Positions 22,448-35,200 of a DNA stretch of 64,000 bases are shown here, piece after piece. Positions within the stretch are counted from its first letter, which is position 1. Each line of letters starts with the position of its first letter. Source of the DNA: Ectocarpus siliculosus (taxonomy: Eukaryota > Sar > Phaeophyceae > Ectocarpales > Ectocarpaceae); the NCBI GenBank assembly GCA_000310025.1, contig FN649752.1, positions 2,342,766 to 2,406,765 on the forward strand, read 5' to 3'. The position numbers were made by a program, and so were the translations under genes. The notes below the pieces were generated by a model, which ran no database searches, was not told the DNA's origin, and saw only the letters and a program-made list of their open reading frames with translations.

Positions 22448-25400
22448 GGACGGGGCGCGAGCATGCCCAAAAAGTGCAGTGAACGAAAACTACCCCATGT
22501 CAAATACCACCCGCAGAGTGAAAGAAAACGAGCATGGGGGTGGGGTGAGGAGAGGCAAGGGGGTGGTCACCATCAGAAGTTCAGCGTGAAACCCGCACAT
22601 AGAACAACAGTAGAGAGGGCCCATCCAGCAAATAAGGTCCTCATCTGCGCCCTCGAGCCACAACGACCAACAGCTGCCTGCTGTAAGGTTGATTGACTCT
22701 GGCATGCACAGCTTTTATGTCTGACGGGGTTCACATCGGAGGTGCTGCCCGCAACAACTCAAAAAGTGTCATATTAAGAAAAAAAAAAATATATATATAT
22801 GCGACGGGATGACAGCGGCTGCTCTGTAGATGTGTTCATAAACTGCTCTTGATGGTCAACCTCGAGGATCCCCTCTGCTGACGCTCACCGAACAACAACT
22901 GCTGTGCGTGTAATAGCTCATTTTCACACGCAAAATGAGGTCCACAGCACAATTATCACGAACTTCCACTTGGAACATGCCCAAAAGGGGCGCGGGGAGA
23001 GGGAACTACAAGTAGTCATGTTGTAGCGTCATGACCTGAACCTCGTCGGCGTATCGGTCGTCTGCAATTCAAATTTTGAATCAGAGCTGTAGCATACTCG
23101 TAGCACATAGTCTAGAGATGACTTAAGGATCTTTGGTGCTCACTCAAGCACGGTGCTTTTGGTTGCAGTTCCCGCGGCTGCCATGGCGAAGTTGGGTGTA
23201 AGCGGCTTTCTCTGCGCGTGTGGAAGGGTGTATACAGCGTGGGCGAGCCAGCACAAAATGCTTACGGACGAGTGAGGTCTGCGGACGCACAACGTTCCTA
23301 TATGCCTACTACTGCTGTAGAGATGACGCACAGCAAGGCTTGATTCCACATTATTGTCTACCTGGTGGGTATGGCGACTGCTGCAGCCCTCCAGGCGAGC
23401 TCTCTTTGAGTGTGAAGCGCGGTCTGATGTCTGATGCGCCCGTGAGCACCCGCGGGCACACAGTCTGGGGTTTCTTTCGTCGGAAAAACGCGTACAACAA
23501 CGGGGGGGATGATTACGACAGTCCCGATCATCACCAACGGACAGGGACATACTTCCGCCTCCGTGCTCCTCTGTGGAGACCTTAAGGAAATGAGGGCGCC
23601 GTGATCCTGTACATACAAGCAAATCCGCCAGCGCCGCCTATTGCATAGATTTTCCCTCCTCTCGGGTGCTTGGTGCTTTTGGCTTTGTGTCGACCGCGCA
23701 CGTGCCCCCAGCGTCACATCCGCAACACACGGAGCCTCTGTTTTTTTTTCGGAGATCGTGCGGTGGAATGTCGCGTAGTAGATTGTTTTGATGGTGATTC
23801 GGAGAGAGAAGCGGAGGTAGCAAAGAGAGGGCTTGTAAAGTGTGTAGCTGGAAGGCGGGCAGAAGGGGACATGAGCCGGATCCATTCGTTGGGGTGAGAA
23901 ATACGATCTAAGACTGTTTCAAATGTTAAGCTTGTGTGTCGCGAGCACTGGTGCTTGTACCTGCCGAGAATTGGTTTGTAAGCACAGGCCTCGGAAAACG
24001 GTTTCCGCTTCCAGCTGACTATGCCGTCTCCGTACGTAGCCCAGTCTCTCTCTCTCTCCAACTCTCTCTCGTATTTCTCTTTCCCACACAAAGTCACGGC
24101 TGTTTGTATACAACCACTCAGCCATTACCTTTGGGTGCGAGATCCGTAGTCAGTATGGTATCGCGGTGTGTCGGCGTTGTGCTCCTGAAACGCAACTGGT
24201 CGGGGTACAAGTGACCGACATGCTGGTATTAGCCATGCTTGGCGCTTTCGGTCTCTGTCTCGCCACGACCAGCGTCGGACTGATGCACGTGGACATACTG
24301 GGAGGTACCCGATAAATGCTGAAGCATTCTTTCTTGTATACGTCATTTATGTGTGTCACACGAAAAGCACCGCGGTTGGGCAGCTTTCTTTATTGCTGTG
24401 GGAGGTCAAAGATCCAACCGCCGTCGGCGAACCATACCAGGCCAAAACCTGTGAGACGCCAATGCGTCTCTAACAGCCGAAATTTGCGATAGGATACGCG
24501 GCAGGCCAACAAGTCTGCACAGAGCTGATGCTGCAACAGTGATCCCCTGCCATACCCGTACCCAGCCACGACCAGCGGCAATACGTTAGATATCACGCCC
24601 CCTACACCACATAGGAATGGCGGCGCTGAAATGGCGACGTTCGAAGAGCTTCGCGAGAAAGTTTCCTTTGATGTACTCATCTTAGTCTTCGTCGTGGAAT
24701 AATCGAGCTTTGAAAATTGGTAGGGGGTGTGATATCCTACGCCACCTCGGCATTTCCCTCTGGAGTAATGCATTCAAAATCAATAGAGCAAACATATACC
24801 CATGTAAAGCTTGTAAGCACTCCAGGAAGCTCACATGTACCAGCCTTGTGTGGACACGTCTGCTTTGTACTGCATATTCCAGCGCCATCGACGCCACTGA
24901 ACGCACTCAGGAATAACCTGATGCACCTGTGTGCAACAAACAACACACGCGTCGTTTTTGGGGTGTTCGTCGATACTAGCAATCAAACAGCATACGTCTC
25001 TCTCTGCTGGAGGGATCCCCACTTTCACCTTAATCGATTTGTCCGCGTCGAAAATTACAAGTCTGCTGGCTTGTCCGGCCTGGGCTCAATCCACCATCGG
25101 ACAGAACCTCCACGTCTCGTTTTTGTGCTATTCCTCGCGCCGCAGCCACTCGGTGCACACCGTATAGCCCCGGCCCTCGTCAGCGAACAGGTCTGGCTTG
25201 ACATGACTTGCTGTGGGCAACGTAATTTTGCTTTAACGAGGGCCCTAGCTTCATGCATAGGCGAGTCCTTCACTCTATCCCGCGCAGTCAGGGTGGACGA
25301 CGGTCACCCTTGGCATCACGGGGCGGAGCTGATCCTCATCGTGTCTTCGGGTTGATGAGCGTGTCTCACCGATTTTGTTTTCTACCCCTTGCTGCTCCTG

Positions 25401-26232
25401 TTCTTGCTGCGCCATCCACCGCCACTGTTTCGCTCCCTCTTCCCCGCCCCCCCCGATCTGCTGCTGTCCCATGCACACCTTTTGCCGGTGGTGGTCGCAT
25501 TACATCAACGTTTGGTGCTACGTACACGCGATCGGGATGGCGCGGTTGGCGTGGGATTGGCTACTCTTATATCGGTGCGCATAGGGTGGGCAAGCTGGCG
25601 AGCCGCGGCGAAGGCCAGGGCCAGGCAGCGGGCGCAGGAGCCATAGCCGACTCCTTGTCCATTCGGGGAACGGGGCACGCGACCGGAAGGTATGTCCTCA
25701 GTGTGTACTAATAGTCTGTTGCGGTGACAAGAGTTCTGTGGGGCTTGGTGGTGACCTGCGCACGACCCTCTGGCAGGGCAACACAGCGCGTGCGGTACCG
25801 CGGAGCCAGTTGAAGGCTCAGGGAAGAGGGAACCGTGCTCAGCAGAAGCCATAGATGACGGGGGAGGTATGCCTGGCAAGCAGGGTTGGGTGGTGTGCGT
25901 CCGGCCGTGTGCCTCCTCTTTCGAGTTTTGTCACGCACGTGTACAAGGTGATAGGGCAATGGACGAAGAATCGCACGATTCTCTCGGCCTACGAGAGATA
26001 TCGTTCGGTGCTGAAGCGCAATCGCATCTGTTTTGGAACTTGCTCTGCTGGTGGCAATGGCAGCAGCAGGAGTAGTAGCAGCAGCGGCGGCGGCGGGTTT
26101 GGTGTACGTGGAGCAACCTGCTTGATGAGGGGAAAAGCCTTAACGGCAGGCTGGAGGAATCTGGTGGGGGACGGGGTCACAGGGCGTAACAAGGCCTTGG
26201 GAAAGTCACTTGTTCAGCGCTTCCTATTCCAG
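22448..26232. other. Intergenic, possible short exons only
   Basis: No recognisable gene. An (AT)n run lies at 22789-22800. A plus-strand frame at 23220-23585 (121 codons) and one at 25253-25711 are the best coding candidates. The latter has a strong donor (GTATGT at 25690) and an acceptor at 25777, leading to a TGA shortly after. These could be a small separate gene or 5' exons of the BTB-domain gene downstream, which still lacks its N-terminus. Confidence 0.4.
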
Positions 26233-29200
26233 TTGTGGGCGCAGGCGTTGATGGCAGCACTACTCATGCGTGCACGACTTACCCCGCGCACCGTATCGAT
26301 TTGGATGGTGCTTCTATGTGTGCTGTGGCTCCCGTACCAACGGTGCCTACTAAGCTTGAGACGGTGTCGCTCTTGTTTCGTCGGCCCGTTCGCCCTACAC
26401 CCCTCTGGTGTGTTGCCTGAAACAATAACCCTGACGCCGTCCCGCCGGCTCCACAATCGGTGAACGCTATGCTGCTATCCAGTGGTCTACCTCCGCTACT
26501 GCTACTCCTGTACCGAAGTGTTTTTTTTTCCGTTCCCTGCTTGCCCGCTTTGGCCAATTGGTTTACCGTCCAGCTTCCGGAGCCCGATTCATGGCTCCAG
26601 CCCCAGCCCCAGCTACCCGATGGCTGTCGGTAGCAGAAGCACCAAGAGCAGCAGCTACAGCCGGCCCGTATACCACCGGGGATCCGGCGGCAGTGGCAGC
26701 TATGGCGGTAGCGGCGGTAGTGCCGACCGACAGCGTAACAACAGCGCCAGTAGCGCTGACGAAATCGGGGCTCACAAAGCCAAGGGCGGAGGAGGTGGCG
26801 GGAGCGGCGGGGGGGCGGGGCGAGGAAAGCTTCGGCCGTGGACCGCAGGCCACCGCCAGCGCCAGCAGCCGTCCACCTCGCCGAGGCTCACCGGATCACG
26901 ATCAGGATCGGGATCGGGATCTGGGTCCGGGTGCGGTGGAAGCGAGCCTGGGAGCGACGAGGTTGATGGCGGCGGCGGCGGCGGCGGCGGCGAAGGGGGT
27001 AGGACAACGGCAGCGAGCGAAGGCGGCGGCGATATCGTGAAGATCCATGTCTGTGATGAGGGGCGTGGCATAACGAGAGGTTGGTGTCGTACGGTACTGT
27101 TCTGTGTTGATGGTGGGGCGGTTGGGAATGGTTGTTCCACTGGGGTTTCGAGGAACCAGCGAAGAAGATAAGAGTGACATGACCCTCCGCCATCCGTGCG
27201 CAACCTGGTCATGCCAGGCGCATTGATCAACAACGACGGACCTGCTGCCGTTGTTTCATGACGAACGGGCTGCACATGTTGTCGACCCTGTCTTTATTCT
27301 GCGTTTGAACTGAAAGGGTCTTCATCGCCACCAACAAAAATCCGTCTACACCGTTACCGAGCCAGTTCAGGCGTAAGACGTCTTCGACAATATCATCGAG
27401 CGCCCTAAGAAGGACGTGTGCGCTAGAGTTTTCCCACGACTCGGCCGAGGTCAAGCCAGACCTGTTTGGGATGTGTGTGTTGGTGTGTACGGTGCTGTGA
27501 CGTGCTTCGCTTGGTTGCGAGGGCCTCGTTGGGCGCTTGCACACGTCTTGTGCTGTGGGGCCCCCGACTATACCCCCTGTCGAATTTCGGCACTGTTTTG
27601 GCGCGCCTTTTGGGCACCTTGGCCGTGCGTACTTGCCGTACTCTTGGTCGCCTGCCCCGCCGCTCGCGACGCGCTGAGTGCTCGTCCCCTAATCCTGCCT
27701 TGACTCCCTTCCGTTTCGATCTGTCTTGTCTATTTCTTGTGGGCGTGGTTTCTGCTGGTCTGCGGCTGGCATCTGCTACTTTGCTGCGAAACAACTCGCA
27801 GATTTTCCGTGCGAGAGGCGGCTTCTGCTACGAGAGATGAAGTACTTCCAATCCTACCTTGTCGGAGTGAGTTGTCGTATCCTACCACACATGATTGATA
27901 CACTTGCCGCTTTTACACAAGCAGCAACTATCGACTCGGTAGCGGAAGGGGACGATTCCGCTCGGTACGGTTACAGTCGGTCGGTGGTCAAAGGTGTCAC
28001 CGGCAAGCTTGAATCGTGCTACGGGGATGCACCTTACGCCCCGTAACCGTCCGTGACCCCATGCGGAGTTGGCCTCTTGTGTGGAAAATCAGATGTTCGT
28101 TTTCTATCCCTACAAGCTGTGGCAAAGGGCCGCGAGAGATGTAGGCAAATCTGGGAATGCTTTCTTCCGCCGCCTATACTGTTGGTTGTTGTGTTTGTTT
28201 GCACGGAAGTGGTTGTGCTGCTCAAGGCTAGCCGTTGGATGGAGCTCACTTGCCGCACACCTGACGATACCTTTTGACGGTGGTGCTACGCTACCTACTC
28301 TACGCTAGGCGAGCGCTCTCAAACGAAACTGCCCCACATTCCGTGTGACGGCTTTGTGTGGACCTGAGGGTGGCTGCAAACCACAGCCTTGCATTGCTAT
28401 GACCCACCTTCCCAACTGACGCCCGCCCTTGTCCTTCCTCCGCCTGCTTCTGCCCTTTCCTGATGAATGTAGGCGTCCAGTCCTTACGACGAGATAGACA
28501 TCCTCGTTCACTGTGACGTGCGCATCTTCGAGTGGCTCTTCCAGTACATTCACAGCAGTGACGGGAAGACAACCAGCCGTAGCAACAGGAGCCGCGGCAG
28601 CCACGACAACGATGCCGAACACGATGACAATCACGGCGATACGAGTAAGCGGACAAGGGATAGTAGCAGCAGAAGTGGCGACAACAGCAGTGAAGGCGGA
28701 GCGGCAAGCGGTGGCGGCGGTGGTGGCGATAGCAGCGGGTCGAGGCCTGACATGGCTGGGCCTCCTCCTCTGGAGGTGGGCGATATTTTGTTGTGCCGCG
28801 CTACCGTCTGGTTGCCGTGGAGCTGGGCACAAGTACTCATTTTTTGAAGATTTGCTCATCCTGCGGAATGCACGGCCGCGTTCGTACCGGGTTTTGTTTA
28901 TGCCGCCCTTTGGAGGGGCAGTGCTGCTGGTGAGGCGTGCCCCCCCCCGCCCCCCGTCCTTTCTTCTGGGCATCCCGTACACTGTTGGTCCAATTGCTAA
29001 AACCAGCCGCGGACATTTCTCGAGTCTCCTGGGAAGGATTTTCCAACGGTTGATCGCGCCAGACATCGCGTGTATTGAAACTAGCACGAGGGTTATAGCG
29101 GAAACGGGAAGGTTTTGCGCCCAAGCGATACGGCAGAACGTTGGTTTGGAGTGGCGCATGATCATGCAAGGAGTCGGACGGCATTGAAGGACTTGGGGGG

Positions 29201-32200
29201 TTGCGGGCTGACCCCTCCCGCCCTTCCCTGGCGGTGAAACTCTTAGATTGTCCGCAAACCCGTTTGGAAATCCTGGTGAGGCCTCTCCTTGTTCATGTCT
29301 AGGTCTAGGGGCAAGGCACACCGGACGCGCATAGACTTCGTTCACGCTGGCCAATGAATGTGCTGATGGCCTCTCTCCCGAACGTCATGGCGGTGTATAC
29401 ATGAAATTGGTGTAAACCGAAAGTATGTTTTCCCGAATGAGCACCACCTGCGGGTGACGAAGCGTTGTCCACCGTGAATGCTGTACGCCGTCCATGGGTT
29501 CATCGCAGCCTACGGGGCCGCTCATGGAGACTTCCTTCCGAAAACCAAACGATGAAATGTTCTGTTGTGCTTGGTTGATTGTCTTGCACCTGCTGCAGGT
29601 GCCGCTAGCGGTGTCGATCCTCATCTCGTCGGATTTCCTGCAGATGCAGCGGCTTGTGGCCGAGTGCCTGGGGTTCGTCGGGGAGCACCTAACGGAGATT
29701 GTGAAGCTGCCGATCGACTTGTCTTGTCTCAACGACAAGATGGTGCTGCAGCTCGCAAAGGTACATGCCTATCTACTTTGGTGCGGGCTGTGCGGCCATG
29801 CGTGGACACATGCGCATGATGCAATTTGTACGCTACCAAGCGTGCTTGGTGTGCTCGGATTTCACGCGGTTCTCTCTACATTGAACCGATTTTTGATCAT
29901 GTCGAACTCGCACGACACACATTCCATGCTGTCCGCTGCGTGTGATTCTTGGGAACCTCGGAATATTTTCATGATTGTGGTGCTGTTTCCTTTGAATCAT
30001 CTTGCTATCACTCTTGGTCCTCTCTCGTTTCGCTTGCTCAGGTACTGTTGTAAGCGCCAAAGGCGACTTTTTTTGCCGTACCATACCCTACCAATCCGTA
30101 CGATACATACCATACGGCATTATACCGTACGTACCGCGCCGTACCCGGCGCAGCCCCGCACAAATCACCGCACCTGCACCGCACCGCGTCGCGCCGCAAC
30201 ATACCGTAAACGAGTCCTGTGCTTTGCGCGTGTGCTCGTTGTATTTGTTTGTGCGTTAAGATTGTGACCCTGGATCAACTGGCCGTGGCGAAGGACCGGA
30301 AGGACAAGCTGCTCAGTCGCGTGCACAAGAAGCGCATCGAGATCGACTTCCGTGACCGCTCCCCTCACAGCGACAACGCCATCCACTGTTGCCGGTACTG
30401 CGCCGGGCTCTTCTCGGAGAAGGCATGTTCCCATGCAACGTTGTACCAGCCGTGCTACCCTAGACGTCCGCCGTACCTGTAATGTTTTATTATTTTCGAA
30501 GAGTGTGCTCGAAGGTGGTTACGTTTGACTGTTCGGTTTCTGCCTGAACAACTGCTTTGGAGTCGTGTCCGGACCGTCGTTTTGTGAGATACGAGGCCCT
30601 TCGGTTTGTTTCCGCACGTACCCGCTGGCCACGGGAACATTAACGTTGTGGTGTTGCTGCTGCCGACACTTCGTCCGGTAAGGCGGTCGACTCAATATGT
30701 GCCCACGATTCCAAGGCAAGTTAGTTGAATTTTTTGCATATATCCCTGAAGGGTGACGCCATGGCATCGGATGACGTCCCCGATCGACCAGGTATCTCCC
30801 ACCTGCCAGAATTGTCAACTCCTTAACCGATCTGTCTCTCGGAGATGCCCCTTTTTTCTTTCCGGTCGGTCCTGTGAGCAGCTTGTACTATCACAGGGCT
30901 TTACTTCCCGTGTCCTGCCCTGCCCTTGTACTCCTTCTGTCGCTACTAAACCCAAGAATCCAGCAGACGTGCGCACCATCATCACACAAGTTACTATCAC
31001 TTGTCCTACCCCCCCCCCCCCCCCCCCCCCCCCCAAAACCCCAACCTTTCCCCCACCAAAACCCAAAAAAAAACCCAATTTTTTATCCCCTCCTCAAAAA
31101 AAAACACCCCCTTACCCCCCCCTTTTTTTTTTTCCCCCCCCCCCCCCCCCNNNNNNNNNNNNNNNNNNNNNNNNNNNNNNNNNNNNNNNNNNNNNNNNNN
31201 NNNNNNNNNNNNNNNNNNNNNNNNNNNNNNNNNNNNNNNNNNNNNNNNNNGAGATTAGGGGGCCCTTCGTTTTTTTTCCCCACGTCCCCCCGGCCCCGGG
31301 GAACTTTAAGGTTGGGGGGTTGGGGCGGCCACCATTTTTTCCGGTAGGGGGGTGGTCCCAATTGTGCCCCCGGTTTCCAAGGCAATTTGGTGAAATTTTT
31401 TCCATATTCCCCCAAAGGGGGCCCCCCGGCCTTGGGAGAACTCCCCCGTTCCCCCAAGATTTCCCCCCCCCCCAAAATTTTAAACCCCTTAACGGTTTTT
31501 TTTTTGGGGGAGCCCCCTTTTTTTTTTCCGGGGGGTCCTGGGCCCGGTTTTTTTTTCCCCGGGGTTTTTTTTCCCGTTCCCCCCCCGCCCTTTTTCCCCT
31601 TTTGGTGGTTTTAAACCCCAAAAATCCGGGAGAGGGGGCCCCCTTGTGCCCAAAATTTTTTTAACTTTTTCCCCCCCCCCCCCCCCCCCCCCCCCCCGAT
31701 ATACGCTAACGTTTACCCAACGGAAACCCGAAACGAAACCGTAATGAAAAATCCAATCGTACAATAAAACACGCCAGGTACGCGACGTGATGAGTTGCCG
31801 CGCGGCTCCTCCCACGGTGAGCTTTCGAGGCCAGCTGCTGCGGCGTCACGAGCCGCTGTCGCCCTGGAGCCTCACCCGAACGGTCACGTCTCTTCACCGA
31901 AAGGGCATGAGTTGGACCGCGGTCTATTGGTTCCTTTGGGGCCTTACGCAGCCGCTCTACTGCGTCAGGTGCCGGTGAGTTGAGTGGTGTAGGAGCAATG
32001 CGGGGGGGGGAGGCCGGGTGAATGTACGTAGCCTTAGGAAAGCGATAGTTGTCATAAACCGTGCCCCCCATGTTTGCGTTAGTATTGTTTTTTTTCGTTT
32101 TCTTTCAGCGAAATTTTAGCCGTTTGCACTTGTGTCCTTTTCGTTCGGAGTGCCAACCACTTTTGTTTTCCAGTGTGTACCTTTCGCTTTATCCAGTCGA

Positions 32201-35200
32201 AATCGGATCATCTCTTTTTCGCAACTACCGCTTTGTGATCAGCGAGGTTTTTCTGGCGGGGGACATCGGGCACTGCCGTTCTCACCCGCAACAAGCGTTC
32301 TTCCCGGGGGACAGCGGCTGCGGCAGCAGCACAACCGGCGCCAGTACCACCGGAATCTCGGGAGAAGAGCGGGGCGGTGTTGGGGTGGGAGCGGCTGATG
32401 GGTACTACCCTTGCTGCCAAAGCCCCGTGAACAGGTGCGGAATTGCAAGACGACGGTGCAATGATTGTCCGGAAAACATAGAGATGTCTCGACATGATCG
32501 CATCCAGCTGTCTCCAGGAAGTACCCGGTACAGTCAACGGGGCGCCACGTCCATGGTTGCGTCACGCCCGCCTCTCGTGGGAGGCCCCGTCGATGGGCGT
32601 TGACGAGGTCGCCACGGAACCTTGCCTGATCTAGGCTGGTCTCGAAATTTCCCCCTGGACTCGCACGTTTTGACTCTCTACATCAAACGCGCGGGAATCT
32701 CTATCAAAAAGGGTCGTCCGAATTCTTTTTTTCCCACGGTATAAGTATACCTGTTCTTCAAGTGTGCCTTATTTCTTGTTGATGATGTTTTGGTTTTGGT
32801 GTCCTGGAGCGGGGTGGAGAATATTAAACATAGTCGGAAACCTGGAGTTTTCGTAGTCGGCGACACAAAACCTTCACCACCTTGCCTCGTGATAATATTT
32901 TTTTCGGATGTGCGGTGTCCATCCTGTACCCGTGCTAGACTCTCCTGAAGAATACAGTACCAATTTCAAAAGTCTGCGACAAACAACATCATTTCCAAAA
33001 TAATTTTTCAAGCGGCTGACTGAACTCCTGACGGTCGATGCTGCTGTGGATTCGGACTTTGGTGCGGGGCCAGCATAGTGCGTGAAAGGCCCATCTGCGC
33101 CACCCCCGCTCTGCAAGGATGAGAGGGTCGGTCTTCGTGCACCAACGACCGCGCGTGGTTACGAACGTTCTCGTGCTCTTTCCTCGCTCGTGGTTGCGTC
33201 ATTACCCACAGGTTTAGCCTGGAGCCTCCGCCGCTGGGCTGTGTGAGCCTCGACCACGTCGTCAGAGACGCAGACGAGGACCCCCTGGTGCTGAGGGTGC
33301 TGCAGCTCCAGAGAGCCAACATCTCCTACCAGGCGAGGGTCGTCAAGCTCACGGCTGTTGCCTGCACAGAGAGGCGGCGGCTCTGGCCGTTTTGAGTCGA
33401 TGGCGTCTTTGTTTGCTGGCAGGGCAATGGATGGAGTGGCGGTTGTGGTGTGGTGTGGCGTGGTGTATTGTCTTGCGTTGAAAAGGAATTGTGTCGTGAT
33501 ACGTGGTATAGTGTACTATTGTTAAGGTGATGTTTGCTTCCCTCGGTGCCACGTGCTGGAACGTTTTCCGCAAAAGCTTTCCCGTGCTGGGCGCATGTCT
33601 TCGCATTGATTCAGAACAAGAGTTACGACATCCAAGCTTGTGCTGCACAGAGGCAACATGGAAAAAATTAATCAAACGGAGCCACCCTCAAATGCTCAGG
33701 GAGTTGCGATACCGCGAAATCAGCGAGCGCCGGGGGCTCAACGTTTGTAGTATATCTTGATGTGTGCCTCCGGAAAACGAATGTCCCACGCTCACCGTAT
33801 TCTTGGATTTTTCCAGTTTGTCCAGTCTTGCTTGCTTTCGTCTTGCTTGTTTTGACCCGGTCGCTTGTCTCGGGCGATACATCAGGCCATCCATGCGGCG
33901 CCTGGCGAGCATTGAAGTGGATCCCAACGATTCGTCACTCCACGCTCACTTTTCCTTCATTCGCTCAGAGCACTACAAGCAATGTTTCGTTAGTGGCTCT
34001 TGCATTAACGTTCGGTTGACGAGCGGAAATGATGAGCACGATTCATGCTACACTCCAGTTCACACAGCGGTTCACATTCCCTAGTATCGGTTCATATTCA
34101 CTTCTGACGTTTCACATTCACTACGGTTATCGGTTCGATTTCACTTCTGACGTTTGACATTCACTACGGTTGGTCACTTTCGCTGTTGTAGTGCACGGTT
34201 CATGTTCACTCATGTCCGTTTCTATTTGCTTGTCAGCTCACATGCACTGCTTTCGTTTCATAGTCACTCATGGCTGTTTAAATTTCACAACGTCGATTAG
34301 CATTCACCGTTGTGGGTTCACATTCACGAATCCCAGTTCGAAATCACTAGTACTGGTTCGCATTCACTGCTGTAGGCTCACATTCACTACAGACGGTTGA
34401 CATTTACATTCGCGATGGCCGCAATTCATTCACTGCTGACAGTGTACATTCGTTCGTTGTCCAATGTCACTCTTCGTGTTGCTGCTGTTCGATGCGATGA
34501 TGCAACCTTAGGACTGGAGGGATGCCGTGAACGAGGAAACAAGAGCAGTAGTCAAGAGCGCGGTGGGACCGGGCAGCGACGGTGGTGGCACCAATAGCAC
34601 CGGCGGCAGCAGCGGCGGCGGTATCGGCGCGGCGGGAGACGCAGCGACCGGGAAGGGGGGGACTAATGATGCTTCCACCAACTACGGTAGTCGCGGCAAC
34701 AGCAGCGGCGGGGACCGTGTGCGTGGCGGTGGCGGTGGCGGTGGGGGTGGGTTCGGGATCGTGGGCACCGACAAGGTTTGCGGATGTACCATGATTTATC
34801 GTGGTGGATGGATTTTGTTTCGGAGCTTGGTATCGTGTTGTGGGTGCGTGGGTTTGTTCCGTAAGTACACTTTGAAGTAATCTTGCAGGCTTCAAGCGCA
34901 TCGCCGGGCAGAAGGAAAGACCGTCACCCTCGAGCAGAAGAAACGGGTTTGCACGAGCCTTGTGGTGGTTCAATGACGTGGCAACGTTTGGTGTGCTGCC
35001 TTTTCACGCGTTTGCTGCGCGGAGGCGTGGAAAGGATGCGAAAGGTACCCCGGAAAGGATATACGTCGCCGGATAATACATTAGTGGAGAACGTCCGGAT
35101 TTTTTTCAGTAGAGCAAAGTCTGATCCCCCATCTTCAGATGACATCTGCAAAGCGACAGCCTCCACCGCGTCTGGTTTTTTACTCTCTAGATCCGACGTT

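Noticed and set aside
30753-31664. A 303-codon plus-strand frame running through the N gap
   Set aside because: It is made of poly-C runs and smeared low-quality sequence and has no biological content.
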